Source: Paracoccaceae bacterium (GTDB lineage: Bacteria > Pseudomonadota > Alphaproteobacteria > Rhodobacterales > Rhodobacteraceae). Taken from it: DNA of 64,000 nucleotides. The notes beneath the pieces were generated by a model, which was given only the letters and a program-made list of their open reading frames with translations, had not been told where the DNA came from and searched no databases. A program made the position numbers and the translations under genes. Shown here in pieces: positions 31,946 to 40,819 of this stretch. The DNA is taken from the NCBI GenBank assembly GCA_014654775.1, contig JACVZW010000007.1, positions 1 to 64,000 on the forward strand. Reading direction: 5' to 3'. Numbering within the stretch: the first letter of the stretch is position 1; every line of letters starts with the position of its first letter.

Positions 31946-32005
31946 AGTGGCCACAACTGTGGCCACACTTGTCTGCACAATTTGCGGCACAACATGCGGC
32001 ACAGC
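31946..32005 (+). repeat. Five-unit 12-bp-period module, copy B
   Basis: The units are AGTGGCCACAAC, TGTGGCCACACT, TGTCTGCACAAT, TTGCGGCACAAC and ATGCGGCACAGC, head to tail with no gaps. The last four align in order with the module at 11670-11717. It ends 24 bases before the dadA-like ATG, that is, in its promoter or leader. The array is a candidate multi-site regulator target. Confidence 0.65.
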
Positions 32006-32028
32006 TTCCGCCAAGGGAAAATGACACC

Positions 32029-33285
32029 ATGACCCCGCTCCGCCACAGCGAGATCTCCATCATCGGCGGCGGCGTCATCGGTCTGGCCATCGCCGAACGC
32101 CTGACGGCCGAGGGGCGCGGGGTGACCCTGATCGACCCCAATCCGCCCGGCACCAGCATCAGCCAGAACGCCGCAAGCTACGGAAATGCAGGGACAATCG
32201 CCGATTACGCCATCCTACCCGTCGGCACACCCGATGTGCTGAAAAACCTCCCCTCCCTCCTCTTCGACAAAAACTCCCCCCTCGCCATCCGCCGCGCCGC
32301 GCTGCCCGCGCTGCTGCCTTGGCTGATACGCTTCGCGTTCCAGTCCCTCCCCGGCCGGGCCGAACGCAACGCCCGTACCATCGCCGCCCTGATGGCCGAG
32401 GCCTGTCCCGACTGGCTTGATCTCGGCACCCGTCTGGGCGGCGGCGATATCCTGAAACAACGTGGCTGCCTCTATGTTTACGAGACAGCCGCCGCTTTCC
32501 GCGCCGCCGAAAAGGACATGGCCTTCCGCCGCTCACTCGGCGTCACGGTCGACCTGATCGACCCCGCCACCCTGCGCCAGATGGAACCCGCCCTGCCCGA
32601 GGTGGAGGGGGGCGCGGCCTTCTTCCCGAAGGCCGTCTTCCTCAATGACCCGGGCCGCATGGTGGGTCTTCTGCAAGCCGAAGTCGCCGCCCGCACCGAA
32701 ACCATCACCGCCCGAGTGGACGTCTTGGAACGACAGGACGACGGCATCCTTCTCACCGGCCCCGGCCTGCGGCTCATGGCGCGACGGGTCATCCTCGCCG
32801 CCGGGGCCCATTCCCGCCGCCTCGCGGCCATGGCGGGCGACCGCATCCCGCTCGATACCGAACGCGGCTATCATGTCGAATGGGACATGCCCACGCCCCC
32901 TGTGACTCGCCCCACCTGCCCCACGTCGCGCGGTTTCTACCTCTGCCCGATGAACGGCCGCCTGCGCGTCGCGGGTACCGTGGAACTGGGCGGCCTCACC
33001 GCGCCACCTTCCCCCCACCGCATAGCGAAACTCGTTGAAGGTGCTAGGGAAATCTTTCCCGACCTGCCCGCCCCCAACCGCGATTGGATGGGCTTCCGCC
33101 CCTCGATCCCCGACAGCGTGCCCGTCATCGGCCCCTCGCGCGCCGGGGCCGATGTGATCCATGCCTTCGGGCATGGCCATCTTGGCGTCTCTCTCGCCCC
33201 CGTCACCGCCCGCATCGTGGCCGACCTGATCGCCAACCGTGCCCCGCATCTGGACCTCGCGCCCCTTTCGGCCACCCGCTTCTGA
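32029..33285 (+). CDS. DadA-like FAD-dependent D-amino-acid dehydrogenase/oxidase
   Basis: A 418-residue flavoprotein of the DAO/DadA family. The N-terminal dinucleotide motif IIGGGVIGLAIAERLTAEGRGVTLID (10-35) binds FAD. SQNAASYGNAGTIADYAILPVGTPDVLKNLPSLLFDKNSPL (about 46-86) is the DadA-type covering segment. GFRPSIPDSVPVIGPSRAGADVIHAFGHGHLGVSLAP is the C-terminal FAD/substrate signature. The family oxidatively deaminates D-amino acids or secondary amines. It may be the last gene of the amine cluster or separately expressed, as REP elements and the 12-bp-period module lie upstream. True DadA activity is not proven by sequence. Confidence 0.85.
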   Translation: MTPLRHSEISIIGGGVIGLAIAERLTAEGRGVTLIDPNPPGTSISQNAASYGNAGTIADYAILPVGTPDVLKNLPSLLFDKNSPLAIRRAALPALLPWLIRFAFQSLPGRAERNARTIAALMAEACPDWLDLGTRLGGGDILKQRGCLYVYETAAAFRAAEKDMAFRRSLGVTVDLIDPATLRQMEPALPEVEGGAAFFPKAVFLNDPGRMVGLLQAEVAARTETITARVDVLERQDDGILLTGPGLRLMARRVILAAGAHSRRLAAMAGDRIPLDTERGYHVEWDMPTPPVTRPTCPTSRGFYLCPMNGRLRVAGTVELGGLTAPPSPHRIAKLVEGAREIFPDLPAPNRDWMGFRPSIPDSVPVIGPSRAGADVIHAFGHGHLGVSLAPVTARIVADLIANRAPHLDLAPLSATRF

Positions 33286-33385
33286 CGCCCGCCGCCTTCA
33301 CCCTTCGTCAACCCGCCAAATGCAGGCTTGATTTTCCCGCCTCCCCTGCGACAGGTGGCATGTCGAAAGTGAAGGGAGTATGGGC

Positions 33386-34381
33386 ATGCCAAGACGCGCC
33401 CTCGTGACAGGTTCCGCAGGTTTCATAGGCTATCACCTCTGCCGCCGCCTTCTGGCCGACGGGTGGGAGGTGACGGGGCTGGACGCCATGACCGCCTATT
33501 ACGACGTGGCGCTTAAGGACCGTCGCCACGCGATGCTCATGCAATCCCCCGGTTTTCGCGCCGTTCACGGCTTGGTCGAAACCCCCGGTCTGGTGGCCGA
33601 TCTGGCCAAGGAGGCCGAGGTCATCGTCCATCTCGCCGCGCAGGCCGGCGTCCGCTATTCGATCGACCACCCCCGCAGCTATGTCGAAGCCAACCTCATC
33701 GGCACCTACGAGGTGCTGGAGGCGGCCCGCGCCACGCAACCCGCCCATCTCCTGATCGCCTCGACCTCGTCGGTCTATGGCGCGAACACCGAAATGCCCT
33801 ATGCCGAGATGCACAAGGCCGACCATCCCATGTCCTTCTACGCCGCCACCAAGAAGGCGGGCGAAGCGATGGGTCATTCCTACGCGCATCTCTACGGCAT
33901 ACCGACGACGCTTTTCCGTTTCTTTACCGTCTACGGTCCTTGGGGCCGCCCCGACATGGCCCTGTTCAAATTCGTGAAGGCCATCCTCGCGGGCGAGCCG
34001 ATCGACATCTACAACCACGGCGACATGCGCCGCGACTTCACCTATGTCGATGATTTGGTTGAAGGAATCACCCGTCTTATCGATTGCACGCCGACCACCT
34101 CGGCAGGTCCGATGGACAGTCTTTCCCCCGTGGCGCCCTTCCGTATCGTCAACATCGGCAATGGCGCCCCAGTTGGACTGATGGACTTCGTCAAGGCTGT
34201 GGAAGAGGCGACGGGGCGCGCGGCCGACAAGCGCCTCCTGCCCATGCAGCCCGGCGACGTGCCCGCCACATGGGCCGATGCCGCGTTGATCGAGGCGCTT
34301 ACCGGCCCCCTGCCCCGGACCGACATCCGCGACGGCGTCCGCCGCTTCGTCGACTGGTATCGCGATTTCTACCGCGTCTGA
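33386..34381 (+). CDS. NAD-dependent nucleotide-sugar epimerase (UDP-glucuronate 4-epimerase-like)
   Basis: A 331-residue extended short-chain dehydrogenase. [19 protein letters not shown] (4-22) binds [17 protein letters not shown] carries the Ser/Thr, and [22 protein letters not shown] gives the catalytic YxxxK. The block [14 protein letters not shown] and the short C-terminal domain match UDP-glucuronate 4-epimerases, which make UDP-galacturonate for surface polysaccharide. I chose the ATG at 33386 because GGGAG lies 7 bases before it; the in-frame ATG at 33380 would be only 1 base away from that sequence. It is convergent, 9 bases from the next minus-strand gene. No polysaccharide cluster is adjacent. 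Confidence 0.88.
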   Translation: MPRRALVTGSAGFIGYHLCRRLLADGWEVTGLDAMTAYYDVALKDRRHAMLMQSPGFRAVHGLVETPGLVADLAKEAEVIVHLAAQAGVRYSIDHPRSYVEANLIGTYEVLEAARATQPAHLLIASTSSVYGANTEMPYAEMHKADHPMSFYAATKKAGEAMGHSYAHLYGIPTTLFRFFTVYGPWGRPDMALFKFVKAILAGEPIDIYNHGDMRRDFTYVDDLVEGITRLIDCTPTTSAGPMDSLSPVAPFRIVNIGNGAPVGLMDFVKAVEEATGRAADKRLLPMQPGDVPATWADAALIEALTGPLPRTDIRDGVRRFVDWYRDFYRV

Positions 34382-34390
34382 CCCGCTGGA

Positions 34391-35377
34391 TCACAGCATC
34401 GCCGGAACCACCTGATCCGGTGGGCGATGCCCGTCGGCAAAGGTCTTGATGTTGATGATGACCTTCTCGCCCATCTCGATCCGCCCCTCAATCGTGGCCG
34501 ATCCCATATGCGGCAGCAGCACCACATTGGGCAACTCGCGCAGGCGCGGGTTGATCTCCGCCCCCCGCTCATAGACATCCAGCCCCGCCCCTGCGATCTC
34601 ACCCGCGCGCAGCATCCGGGTCAGCGCATTCTCGTCGATCACCTCCCCGCGCGAGGTGTTCACGATCACCGCCGACGGTTTCAACAGCTTCAGCCGCCGC
34701 GCATTCATCAGATGATAGGTCGACGGCGTATGCGGGCAGTTGATCGAAATCACATCCATCCGCGCGATCATCTGATCAAGGCTTTCCCACCACGTCGCCT
34801 CAAGCTCTGCCTCCACCTCGGGGCGCAGGCGGCGACGGTTGTGGTAATGGATCTGCATCCCAAAGGCCCGCGCCCGCCGCGCCACCGCCTGCCCGATCCG
34901 CCCCATGCCCAGAATGCCCAGCCGCTTTCCCCCGATCCGCCCGCCCAAAAGGGCCATAGGCGACCAACCCGGCCAGTCGCCCGACTGCATCACGGCCAGC
35001 CCCTCGGGGATTCGCCGCGTCACCCCAAGGATCAGCGCAAGGGTCATGTCGGCGGTATCTTCCGTCACCACCCCCGGCGTGTTCGACACGAGGATGCCCC
35101 GCTGCCGCGCCGTCGCCACATCGATATGGTCCACCCCGGCGCCGTAATTGGCGATCAGCTTAAGCCGATCCCCGGCCTGCGCCAGCAGCCCGGCATCGAT
35201 CACATCGGTGATCGTGGGCACCAGAACATCGGCCCGACGCATCGCCTCGGCCAGTTCCTCGCGCCCCATCGGGCGGTCAGGATCGCGCAGGTCGACGTCG
35301 AACAATTCCTTCATCCGGGTCTCGACCGGTTCGGGCAACCGTCGCGTCACAACAACACTCAGCCGTCCGGCGGGCAT
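34391..35377 (-). CDS. D-2-hydroxyacid dehydrogenase (glyoxylate/hydroxypyruvate reductase type)
   Basis: A 328-residue NAD(P)-dependent enzyme. LGILGMGRIGQAVARRARAFGMQIHYHNRR (about 153-182) is the Rossmann core; the Arg/Asn ending suggests NADPH preference. The catalytic triad is visible as Arg in NTSRGEVIDENAL, Glu in LDVYERGAEINPRL and His in LPHMGSAT. GAGVDHIDVATARQRGI and the NTPGVVTEDTADMTLALIL substrate loop match GyaR/glyoxylate reductases, which convert glyoxylate to glycolate or hydroxypyruvate to glycerate. It stands alone on the minus strand, convergent to the epimerase and divergent from the SH3-protein gene. Confidence 0.9.
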   Translation of the reverse strand: MPAGRLSVVVTRRLPEPVETRMKELFDVDLRDPDRPMGREELAEAMRRADVLVPTITDVIDAGLLAQAGDRLKLIANYGAGVDHIDVATARQRGILVSNTPGVVTEDTADMTLALILGVTRRIPEGLAVMQSGDWPGWSPMALLGGRIGGKRLGILGMGRIGQAVARRARAFGMQIHYHNRRRLRPEVEAELEATWWESLDQMIARMDVISINCPHTPSTYHLMNARRLKLLKPSAVIVNTSRGEVIDENALTRMLRAGEIAGAGLDVYERGAEINPRLRELPNVVLLPHMGSATIEGRIEMGEKVIINIKTFADGHRPPDQVVPAML

Positions 35378-35551
35378 GTCCTATCTCCCTGCACTTCCAA
35401 ATCCGCATCCGTGATGGCAAAGTGGCGGGAAGACGGGGCAGGCACAAGCCCCGGCACGAGACAAGACCCCCGCCAAAGGGGGACCGAGGCAGCAGAGCAG
35501 GCCGCGACAGACCGGAACACCGGCGCGGGGCCAGAAGACAGGCGGAACGAC

Positions 35552-36232
35552 ATGGCGATTTCGGCACGGTTGGCGCTGACGGGCGCTCTGATCTGGGCGG
35601 CAGGCATTGCCCTCGCGCAGGAAGGGGTGCGCCCCATGCCACGCCCCGACAGCATCTCGGCGGCCCCCGCGCCCGAGGTCACCCCCGTGGCCGCCCCCGC
35701 CCCCGCCCCTGCCGCTGCCGCCGCTCCCGCGCTTGCCGCACCTGCAGGTCCGCAGCTCGCCGCCGCCCCGGCTGCCGCCGCACCAAAGCCCGTGCGCGAC
35801 CCGAACCGCGGCTCGGTCACCAACTTGCCGCTTCCCCGTTTCGTCAGCCTGAAGGGCAGCGAAGGCAACGCCCGCCGCGGCCCGGGCCTGACCCATCGCA
35901 TCGACTGGGTCTTTACCCGCTCTGGCATGCCCTTGAAGATCACGGCGGAATTCGAACATTGGCGTCGGGTCGAGGATGCCGAAGGCGTGGGCGGCTGGGT
36001 GCATTACGCCCTACTCTCCGGCGTTCGCTCCATCCTCGTGGCCGAAGACATGGCCGAATTCCACGCCCGCCCCACCGACGAATCGGAGGTCATGTTCAAG
36101 GCGGAACGCAATGTCGTGGGCTGGGTGCAGGAATGCCATGCCGACTGGTGCCGCGTCTCGGTCGATGGCGACCGCGGCTGGGTGCGCAAATCGGCCCTCT
36201 GGGGTGTCCAGCCCGGAGAAGTGATCGAATAA
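35552..36232 (+). CDS. Exported SH3-domain protein
   Basis: A 226-residue protein with a signal peptide (LALTGALIWAAGIALAQE, cleavage near residue 22). A Pro/Ala-rich linker runs to about 85, and the rest holds bacterial SH3-like repeats: FVSLKGSEGNARRGPGLTHRIDWVFTRSGMPLKITAEFEHWRRVEDAEGVGGWVHYALLSG, then a second weaker unit ending GWVQECHADWCRVSVDGDRGWVRKSALWGV. Such proteins bind peptidoglycan or other envelope targets; the family (SH3_4/aspartyl-trna synthetase misannotations) is common in this order. GGCGGA precedes the ATG at 35552. Two Cys in the last unit may form a disulfide. Confidence 0.82.
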   Translation: MAISARLALTGALIWAAGIALAQEGVRPMPRPDSISAAPAPEVTPVAAPAPAPAAAAAPALAAPAGPQLAAAPAAAAPKPVRDPNRGSVTNLPLPRFVSLKGSEGNARRGPGLTHRIDWVFTRSGMPLKITAEFEHWRRVEDAEGVGGWVHYALLSGVRSILVAEDMAEFHARPTDESEVMFKAERNVVGWVQECHADWCRVSVDGDRGWVRKSALWGVQPGEVIE

Positions 36233-36311
36233 GCCTGCTTGCGAGTCGCTTTCGCTTGATTGCCGCCCTCGCGCTTTGATAGCCCCGCCGCATCCGCCTG
36301 TCGGAGGCCCC

Positions 36312-37259
36312 ATGCCCCTACCGCAATCCGTGCGCATGAACATGTCGGCGGGCATCGCGTCCGTCGCGGTTGCCGCCGTTCTCGTCGGGCTAAAGCTCTA
36401 CGCCCTCGGCCAGACCGGGGCCTTGTCCATCGCCGCCTCGCTCGCGGACAGCGCGATGGACCTGATGGTCAGCCTCGGCGCGATGGCCGCCATCTTCTAT
36501 GCCGCCAAACCCGCCGACGAGGATCACGCCTTCGGCCATTCCTCCGCCGAAGACCTTGCTGCGCTGGGACAGGCCATCTTCATCATCATCGCCGCTGGCG
36601 TCATCGCATGGGGGGCCGTGGCGCGGCTTGTGGCCGATGACCCCGTCACCCTCGCCTCCGAAGGGTTCGGGATGGTGGCCATGGCCATCTCCATCCTCCT
36701 CACCCTCGGCCTTGTCTGGTGGCAGGGCCGCGTCGCGCGCCGCACTGGCAGCCGTGTCGTCGCCGCCGACCGTCTGCATTATCTGGGCGACCTTCTGCCC
36801 AATATCGGGGCCATTGCGTCGCTCTGGGCCTCCTCCCGCTTCGGCCTCTCCTCAATCGACTCGGTCGTGGCCCTCGGCGCCGCTGCCATGCTCGCCCTCG
36901 GCGCGATCAAGATCGGCAAGGGCGCCTTCGACGCGCTGATGGACCGCCGCGCCGATCCCGCCATCGTTGCGGGCATCGGCCGCATCGCCGCAGACTGGCC
37001 CGGCGTGCGCGGCTACCACGACCTCAAGACCCGCACCGCAGGCAGCCGCATCTTCGTCAACATCCATATCGAACTGGACGGCGACCAGACTCTGCGCGAC
37101 GCCCATGCCATCGGCGCCAGCCTGCGCCGCAAGATCCTGGAAACCTACCCGCAGGCCGATGTCATCGTGCACAAGGACGTGGCCCGCACCCCCTCCGACC
37201 GCAGCCCCCCGAGCGACGGCGCCCTGCGCCCCGGCAGCGGACAATCCCGCCCGCACTGA
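36312..37259 (+). CDS. Cation diffusion facilitator family divalent-metal exporter
   Basis: A 315-residue inner-membrane protein with six transmembrane helices (about 12-180) and a C-terminal cytosolic metal-binding domain (about 205-295). Metal-site residues include Asp in ADSAMDLMVSL (helix 2) and the HxxxD-like site in HYLGDLLPNIGA (helix 5). DHAFGHSSAEDLAALGQ is the conserved loop after helix 2. It exports Fe2+, Zn2+ or related ions in exchange for protons, FieF-like. The ATG at 36312 follows CGGAGG at ideal spacing. The last 20 residues are a Ser/Pro/Arg-rich tail. It lies 79 bases after the SH3 gene, same strand. Confidence 0.9.
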   Translation: MPLPQSVRMNMSAGIASVAVAAVLVGLKLYALGQTGALSIAASLADSAMDLMVSLGAMAAIFYAAKPADEDHAFGHSSAEDLAALGQAIFIIIAAGVIAWGAVARLVADDPVTLASEGFGMVAMAISILLTLGLVWWQGRVARRTGSRVVAADRLHYLGDLLPNIGAIASLWASSRFGLSSIDSVVALGAAAMLALGAIKIGKGAFDALMDRRADPAIVAGIGRIAADWPGVRGYHDLKTRTAGSRIFVNIHIELDGDQTLRDAHAIGASLRRKILETYPQADVIVHKDVARTPSDRSPPSDGALRPGSGQSRPH

Positions 37260-37341
37260 CCCTGCATTGCACTCTCGCGCCCGGCCCCTGTCTGTGACAT
37301 CCTATTCTTGCGCGCCCTTGCCAAGTAGCGAGTCGAAATTT

Positions 37342-37359
37342 ATTATCCAAACGTATAAT
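37342..37359. promoter_or_regulatory. Candidate TetR operator overlapping a consensus -10
   Basis: ATTAT (37342-37346), 8 bases, ATAAT (37355-37359) form an inverted repeat, and TATAAT at 37354-37359 is a perfect -10 hexamer. The gene starts 17 bases later. No good -35 is present, which fits an activated or repressed promoter. Autoregulation by the downstream TetR protein is inferred. Confidence 0.45.
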
Positions 37360-37375
37360 TGCAAAGGCCACCGCC

Positions 37376-38041
37376 ATGGCGTCTCCAGCCCTGCGCCGTC
37401 CCTATCGCCGTGAAGGCGAAGAGAAACGCCGCGACGACCTGATCGCCGCTGCCATGACCCTCGTTGCCGAAGGCGGACCCGAAGCCGCCACCGTCCGCGC
37501 CATCGCCGCCCGCGCGGGCGTGACCCCCGGCCTGATCCGGCACTACTTTCAGTCCAAGGAAGAACTCACACACGCCGCCTATCGTCAGGTCATGGACGCG
37601 ATGACGCATGAGGCCATCCGCGCCTGCGAGGCCGAACCCTCCGACGATCCGGTGGCCCGCCTTGCCGCCTTCGTCGCCGCAAGCTTCCGCCCCCCCGTGA
37701 TGACACCGCTCCTCGTCGGTGTCTGGGCAGGTTACATGCATCTGGGCCGCAACGACCCGGTGATGCATGAGATTCACGAAAGCACCTATCTGGGCTACCG
37801 CGACCGTCTGCAGGCCCTCATCGCCGCCCTGCCTCGGCCTACCGACCCTGCCCGCGACCGGCGCGAGGCCATCGCCTGCAACGCCCTCATCGACGGGCTC
37901 TGGCTCGAAGGTGGCTCGCTTCCCGACGGCTTCGCCCCGGGCGAGGTGATGCGGATCGCCCTCGATGGCGTGGCGACCCTGCTCGGCATCCGCTTCCCGG
38001 CCGAGGCCTATCCCGATCATCCCGAAGGAAAGACTGACTGA
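37376..38041 (+). CDS. TetR-family transcriptional regulator (BetI-like)
   Basis: A 221-residue regulator. The N-terminal DNA-binding domain (about 15-65) has LIAAAMTLVAEGGPEAATVRAIAARAGVTPGLIRHYFQSKEELTHAAY, the TetR HTH with the BetI-type GLIRHYF recognition helix. The C-terminal domain (WAGYMHLGRNDPVMHEIHESTYLGYRDRL, LIDGLWLEG) resembles BetI_C. The stop TGA (38039-38041) directly abuts the ATG of the following aminotransferase, so it leads the operon that runs at least to 40797. The ligand is unknown; an amine or amino acid related to the downstream enzymes is plausible. An inverted repeat overlaps its promoter. Confidence 0.88.
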   Translation: MASPALRRPYRREGEEKRRDDLIAAAMTLVAEGGPEAATVRAIAARAGVTPGLIRHYFQSKEELTHAAYRQVMDAMTHEAIRACEAEPSDDPVARLAAFVAASFRPPVMTPLLVGVWAGYMHLGRNDPVMHEIHESTYLGYRDRLQALIAALPRPTDPARDRREAIACNALIDGLWLEGGSLPDGFAPGEVMRIALDGVATLLGIRFPAEAYPDHPEGKTD

Positions 38042-39226
38042 ATGCGCTACGCCCCCGTCACTGAACGTCTCGCCGGCCTCGGCGGGGCGAAATGGGAAAT
38101 CCATGCGCTCGCGCGGCGGATGCAGGCCGCGGGCGAGGCGGTGATCGAACTCACCATCGGTGAACCGGACGTTCCCACCCCCGCCGCCCTGATGGAAACC
38201 GCGCATCAGGCCATGATTGCCGGCCGCACCGGCTATTCCAACGGGCGCGGCGAACCCGCCCTCGTTGCGGCGCTGGCCGCCCGCTACAGCGCGCGGCGTG
38301 GCCGCCCCATCGGCAAGGATCAGGTCATGTGCCTGCCCGGCACCCAAACCACGCTTTACGCCATCCTCCAGACGCTGGTGACAGAAGGCGATGAGGTGCT
38401 GGTCGGCGATCCAATGTATGCCACCTATGAAGGTCTGATCCGCGCCACCGGCGCCGCCGTCATCCCCGTGCCCCTCCGCCCCGAGGCGGGCTTCCGCATC
38501 CAGCCCGCCGATATCGCCACCCGGATCACGCCCCGCTCGCGCATCCTCTTCCTTAACAGCCCGCACAACCCCACCGGGGCGGTCCTGACCCGTGACGACC
38601 TTACCGCGCTTTGCCAACTTGCCGCCGCCCATGACCTCTGGGTCCTCTGCGACGAGGTCTATGAGGATCTCTGCTTCCCCGGCGTGACCTTCGCCTCCCC
38701 GCTCGACCTGCCCGAATTCGCCGATCGCGTCATCGTCGCCTCCTCCATCTCCAAATCCCACGCCGCGCCCGGCTTCCGCTCCGGCTGGTGCGTCGGCCCG
38801 GCCGACTTCTGCGCGCATCTTCTGCCCCTTTCGGAAACCATGCTCTTCGGCAGTCAGCCCTTCATCGCCGACATGACCGCCGCCGCCGTCTCCGCCCCCT
38901 CCCCCGTCGCGGCTGAAATGATGACCCGCTTCCACCGCCGCGCCACGCTGATCCGCGACCGGCTTCATGGTGTGGCAGGCCTAAACGTGCACATGCCGCA
39001 GGCGGGCATGTTCGCCCTCCTCGACATCCGCGCGACGGGTATGTCAGGCGACGCCTTCGCCCGCGCCCTTCTGGCCGAGGCGAAGGTCGCCACGATGCCC
39101 GGCGAAAGCTTCGGCACCGCGCTGGCGGGCTGGCTGCGCCTCTCGCTCACCCAACCCGACGACCGGATAGAAGAGGCCTGCAGCCGCATCGCCAGCTTCG
39201 CCGCCGAGCGGAGGATCGCAGCATGA
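38042..39226 (+). CDS. Class I/II PLP aminotransferase (candidate arginine:pyruvate-type)
   Basis: A 394-residue fold-type I aminotransferase. Asn176 (SPHNPTGA), Asp204 and Tyr207 (DEVYEDL), Lys238 (SSISKSHAAPGFRSGW) and Arg246 contact PLP, and the Arg of the C-terminal WLRLSLTQ binds the substrate carboxylate. Similarity is to the AspC/AruH group. Its last 4 bases overlap the start of a 2-ketoarginine-decarboxylase-like gene, matching the AruH (arginine:pyruvate transaminase)-AruI pair of the arginine transaminase pathway. That pairing is the main reason for the substrate suggestion; sequence alone allows other amino acids. Confidence 0.85.
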   Translation: MRYAPVTERLAGLGGAKWEIHALARRMQAAGEAVIELTIGEPDVPTPAALMETAHQAMIAGRTGYSNGRGEPALVAALAARYSARRGRPIGKDQVMCLPGTQTTLYAILQTLVTEGDEVLVGDPMYATYEGLIRATGAAVIPVPLRPEAGFRIQPADIATRITPRSRILFLNSPHNPTGAVLTRDDLTALCQLAAAHDLWVLCDEVYEDLCFPGVTFASPLDLPEFADRVIVASSISKSHAAPGFRSGWCVGPADFCAHLLPLSETMLFGSQPFIADMTAAAVSAPSPVAAEMMTRFHRRATLIRDRLHGVAGLNVHMPQAGMFALLDIRATGMSGDAFARALLAEAKVATMPGESFGTALAGWLRLSLTQPDDRIEEACSRIASFAAERRIAA

Positions 39227-40797
39227 GGACGGTCGGACAGGCCCTCGTCGACGGGCTGAAAGCGCGGGGCGTGGAGGTGGTCTTCGGCATCCCCGGCGTC
39301 CACACGATTGAACTTTACCGTGGCCTCGCCGGCGGCGGCATCCGCCACGTCACCCCCCGCCACGAACAGGGCGCGGCCTTCATGGCCGACGGCTATGCGC
39401 GCGCGTCCGGCAAGCCCGGCGTGGCCTTCGTCATCACCGGGCCGGGCCTTCTGAACGCCCTCACCGCCATGGGGCAGGCCAAGGCCGACTCTGTGCCGAT
39501 CCTCGTCATCTCCGGCGTCAACCGCCGCGCCTCGCTCGGCAAGGGCCTCGGCCTTCTCCACGAACTCCCCGATCAGGCGGCGATGGTCCGCCCCCTCTGC
39601 CCCACGGAACGGCTGGAAGACCCCGCCGACCTCGAACCCCTGCTCGACCGCGCCTTTGCCCATCTCCTCACCGGCCGCCCCGGCCCGGTGCATATCGAGA
39701 TACCGACCGATGTGATGCCGCTGGCCGCCCCCGAAGGCCCCCGCGCGCCCCTGCCCAAACGCCCCGGCCCCGACCCTGACCAAGTCGCCAAGGCTGCGCG
39801 CCTCCTCAACGCCGCCGAACGCCCCGTGATCCTCGCCGGTGGCGGCGCGCGCGGTTGCGACACGGCCCTCCGCCAACTGGCCGAAACGCTGGACGCGCCC
39901 GTGATCCTCACGGTCAACGCACGCGGCATGCTGCACGCCCACCCCCTCGCTGTTCCCGCCTCGCCCTCGCTCGACGCCCCGCGCGCCCTCATCCGCGCCT
40001 CCGACCAAATCCTCGCGCTCGGCACCGAACTCGGCCCCACCGACTATGACATGTATGTCCGGGGCGGCTTCCCCGACCTGTCGACCATGATCCGCGTCGA
40101 TGTCTGCGCGGCCCAGCTCGCCCGCCACCCCGCCGCGCTCACCCTACAGGCCGAGACCGCCGCAACCCTGACGGCCCTTCTCCCCCATCTCACCCCGAAA
40201 CAGGCCCAAGGCCCCGCCCGCGCCGCCACCGCCCGCGCACAGGCCCGCGCCGAACTGGGCACGCTCCACCCCTCCATGCCCGCCCAACTGGCGATGGTCG
40301 AGGCGATCCGCAACGCCATCCCCGGCGCGCAGATCGTGGGCGACAGCACCCAACCCGTCTACGCCGCCAACCTCTTTTACGACCACGACCGCCCCGGCGG
40401 CTGGTTCAACGCCGCCACAGGCTTCGGCGCGCTCGGCTTCGGCCCGGGTGCCGCCATCGGCGCAGCCATCGCCAATCCCGGCACGCCCACGATCTGCCTG
40501 ATCGGCGACGGCGGGTTGCAATTCGACCCCGCCGAACTCCGCGTCGCGGTGGATGAGAAACTCCCCCTCACCTTTCTCGTCTGGAACAACGCCAGCTACC
40601 GCGAGATTGCCGAAGCCATGCGCGACGCGCAGACCGAAATCATCGGCTGCACCCCCAGCCCCCTCAACCTCGCCCCCTTCGCCGCCGCCTGCGACCTAAG
40701 CTTCCAAAGCGTCCCCGAAGACCCTGCAGCCGTGCACGACGCCCTCGCCCAGCCCCATACCGGCCCCCGCCTCATCGAGATCCGCGTCACCTCCTGA
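39223..40797 (+). CDS. ThDP-dependent 5-guanidino-2-oxopentanoate decarboxylase-like enzyme
   Basis: A 524-residue three-domain ThDP enzyme. The PYR domain begins ALVDGLKARGVEVVFGIPGVHTIELYRGL, with the cofactor-activating Glu48 in PRHEQGAAFMADGYAR. The central domain is about 190-320, and the PP domain has GDGGLQFDPAELRVAV...NNASYREI (about 427-466), the GDG...NN metal/ThDP motif. The GVHTIELYRGL signature is the one I associate with AruI, which decarboxylates 2-ketoarginine to 4-guanidinobutyraldehyde. It is slightly shorter than Pseudomonas AruI (about 560). It shares a 4-base overlap with the aminotransferase. Generic acetolactate-synthase-like annotation is the alternative. Confidence 0.8.
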   Translation: MRTVGQALVDGLKARGVEVVFGIPGVHTIELYRGLAGGGIRHVTPRHEQGAAFMADGYARASGKPGVAFVITGPGLLNALTAMGQAKADSVPILVISGVNRRASLGKGLGLLHELPDQAAMVRPLCPTERLEDPADLEPLLDRAFAHLLTGRPGPVHIEIPTDVMPLAAPEGPRAPLPKRPGPDPDQVAKAARLLNAAERPVILAGGGARGCDTALRQLAETLDAPVILTVNARGMLHAHPLAVPASPSLDAPRALIRASDQILALGTELGPTDYDMYVRGGFPDLSTMIRVDVCAAQLARHPAALTLQAETAATLTALLPHLTPKQAQGPARAATARAQARAELGTLHPSMPAQLAMVEAIRNAIPGAQIVGDSTQPVYAANLFYDHDRPGGWFNAATGFGALGFGPGAAIGAAIANPGTPTICLIGDGGLQFDPAELRVAVDEKLPLTFLVWNNASYREIAEAMRDAQTEIIGCTPSPLNLAPFAAACDLSFQSVPEDPAAVHDALAQPHTGPRLIEIRVTS

Positions 40798-40819
40798 ACC
40801 GCGCCCTCCCCTGCCCCCT

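Noticed and set aside
31946-32005. CRISPR array
   Set aside because: Units are 12 bases with no spacers and no cas genes nearby.
37343-38968. 541-codon minus-strand frame
   Set aside because: It runs antisense across both the TetR and aminotransferase genes, which have intact motifs.
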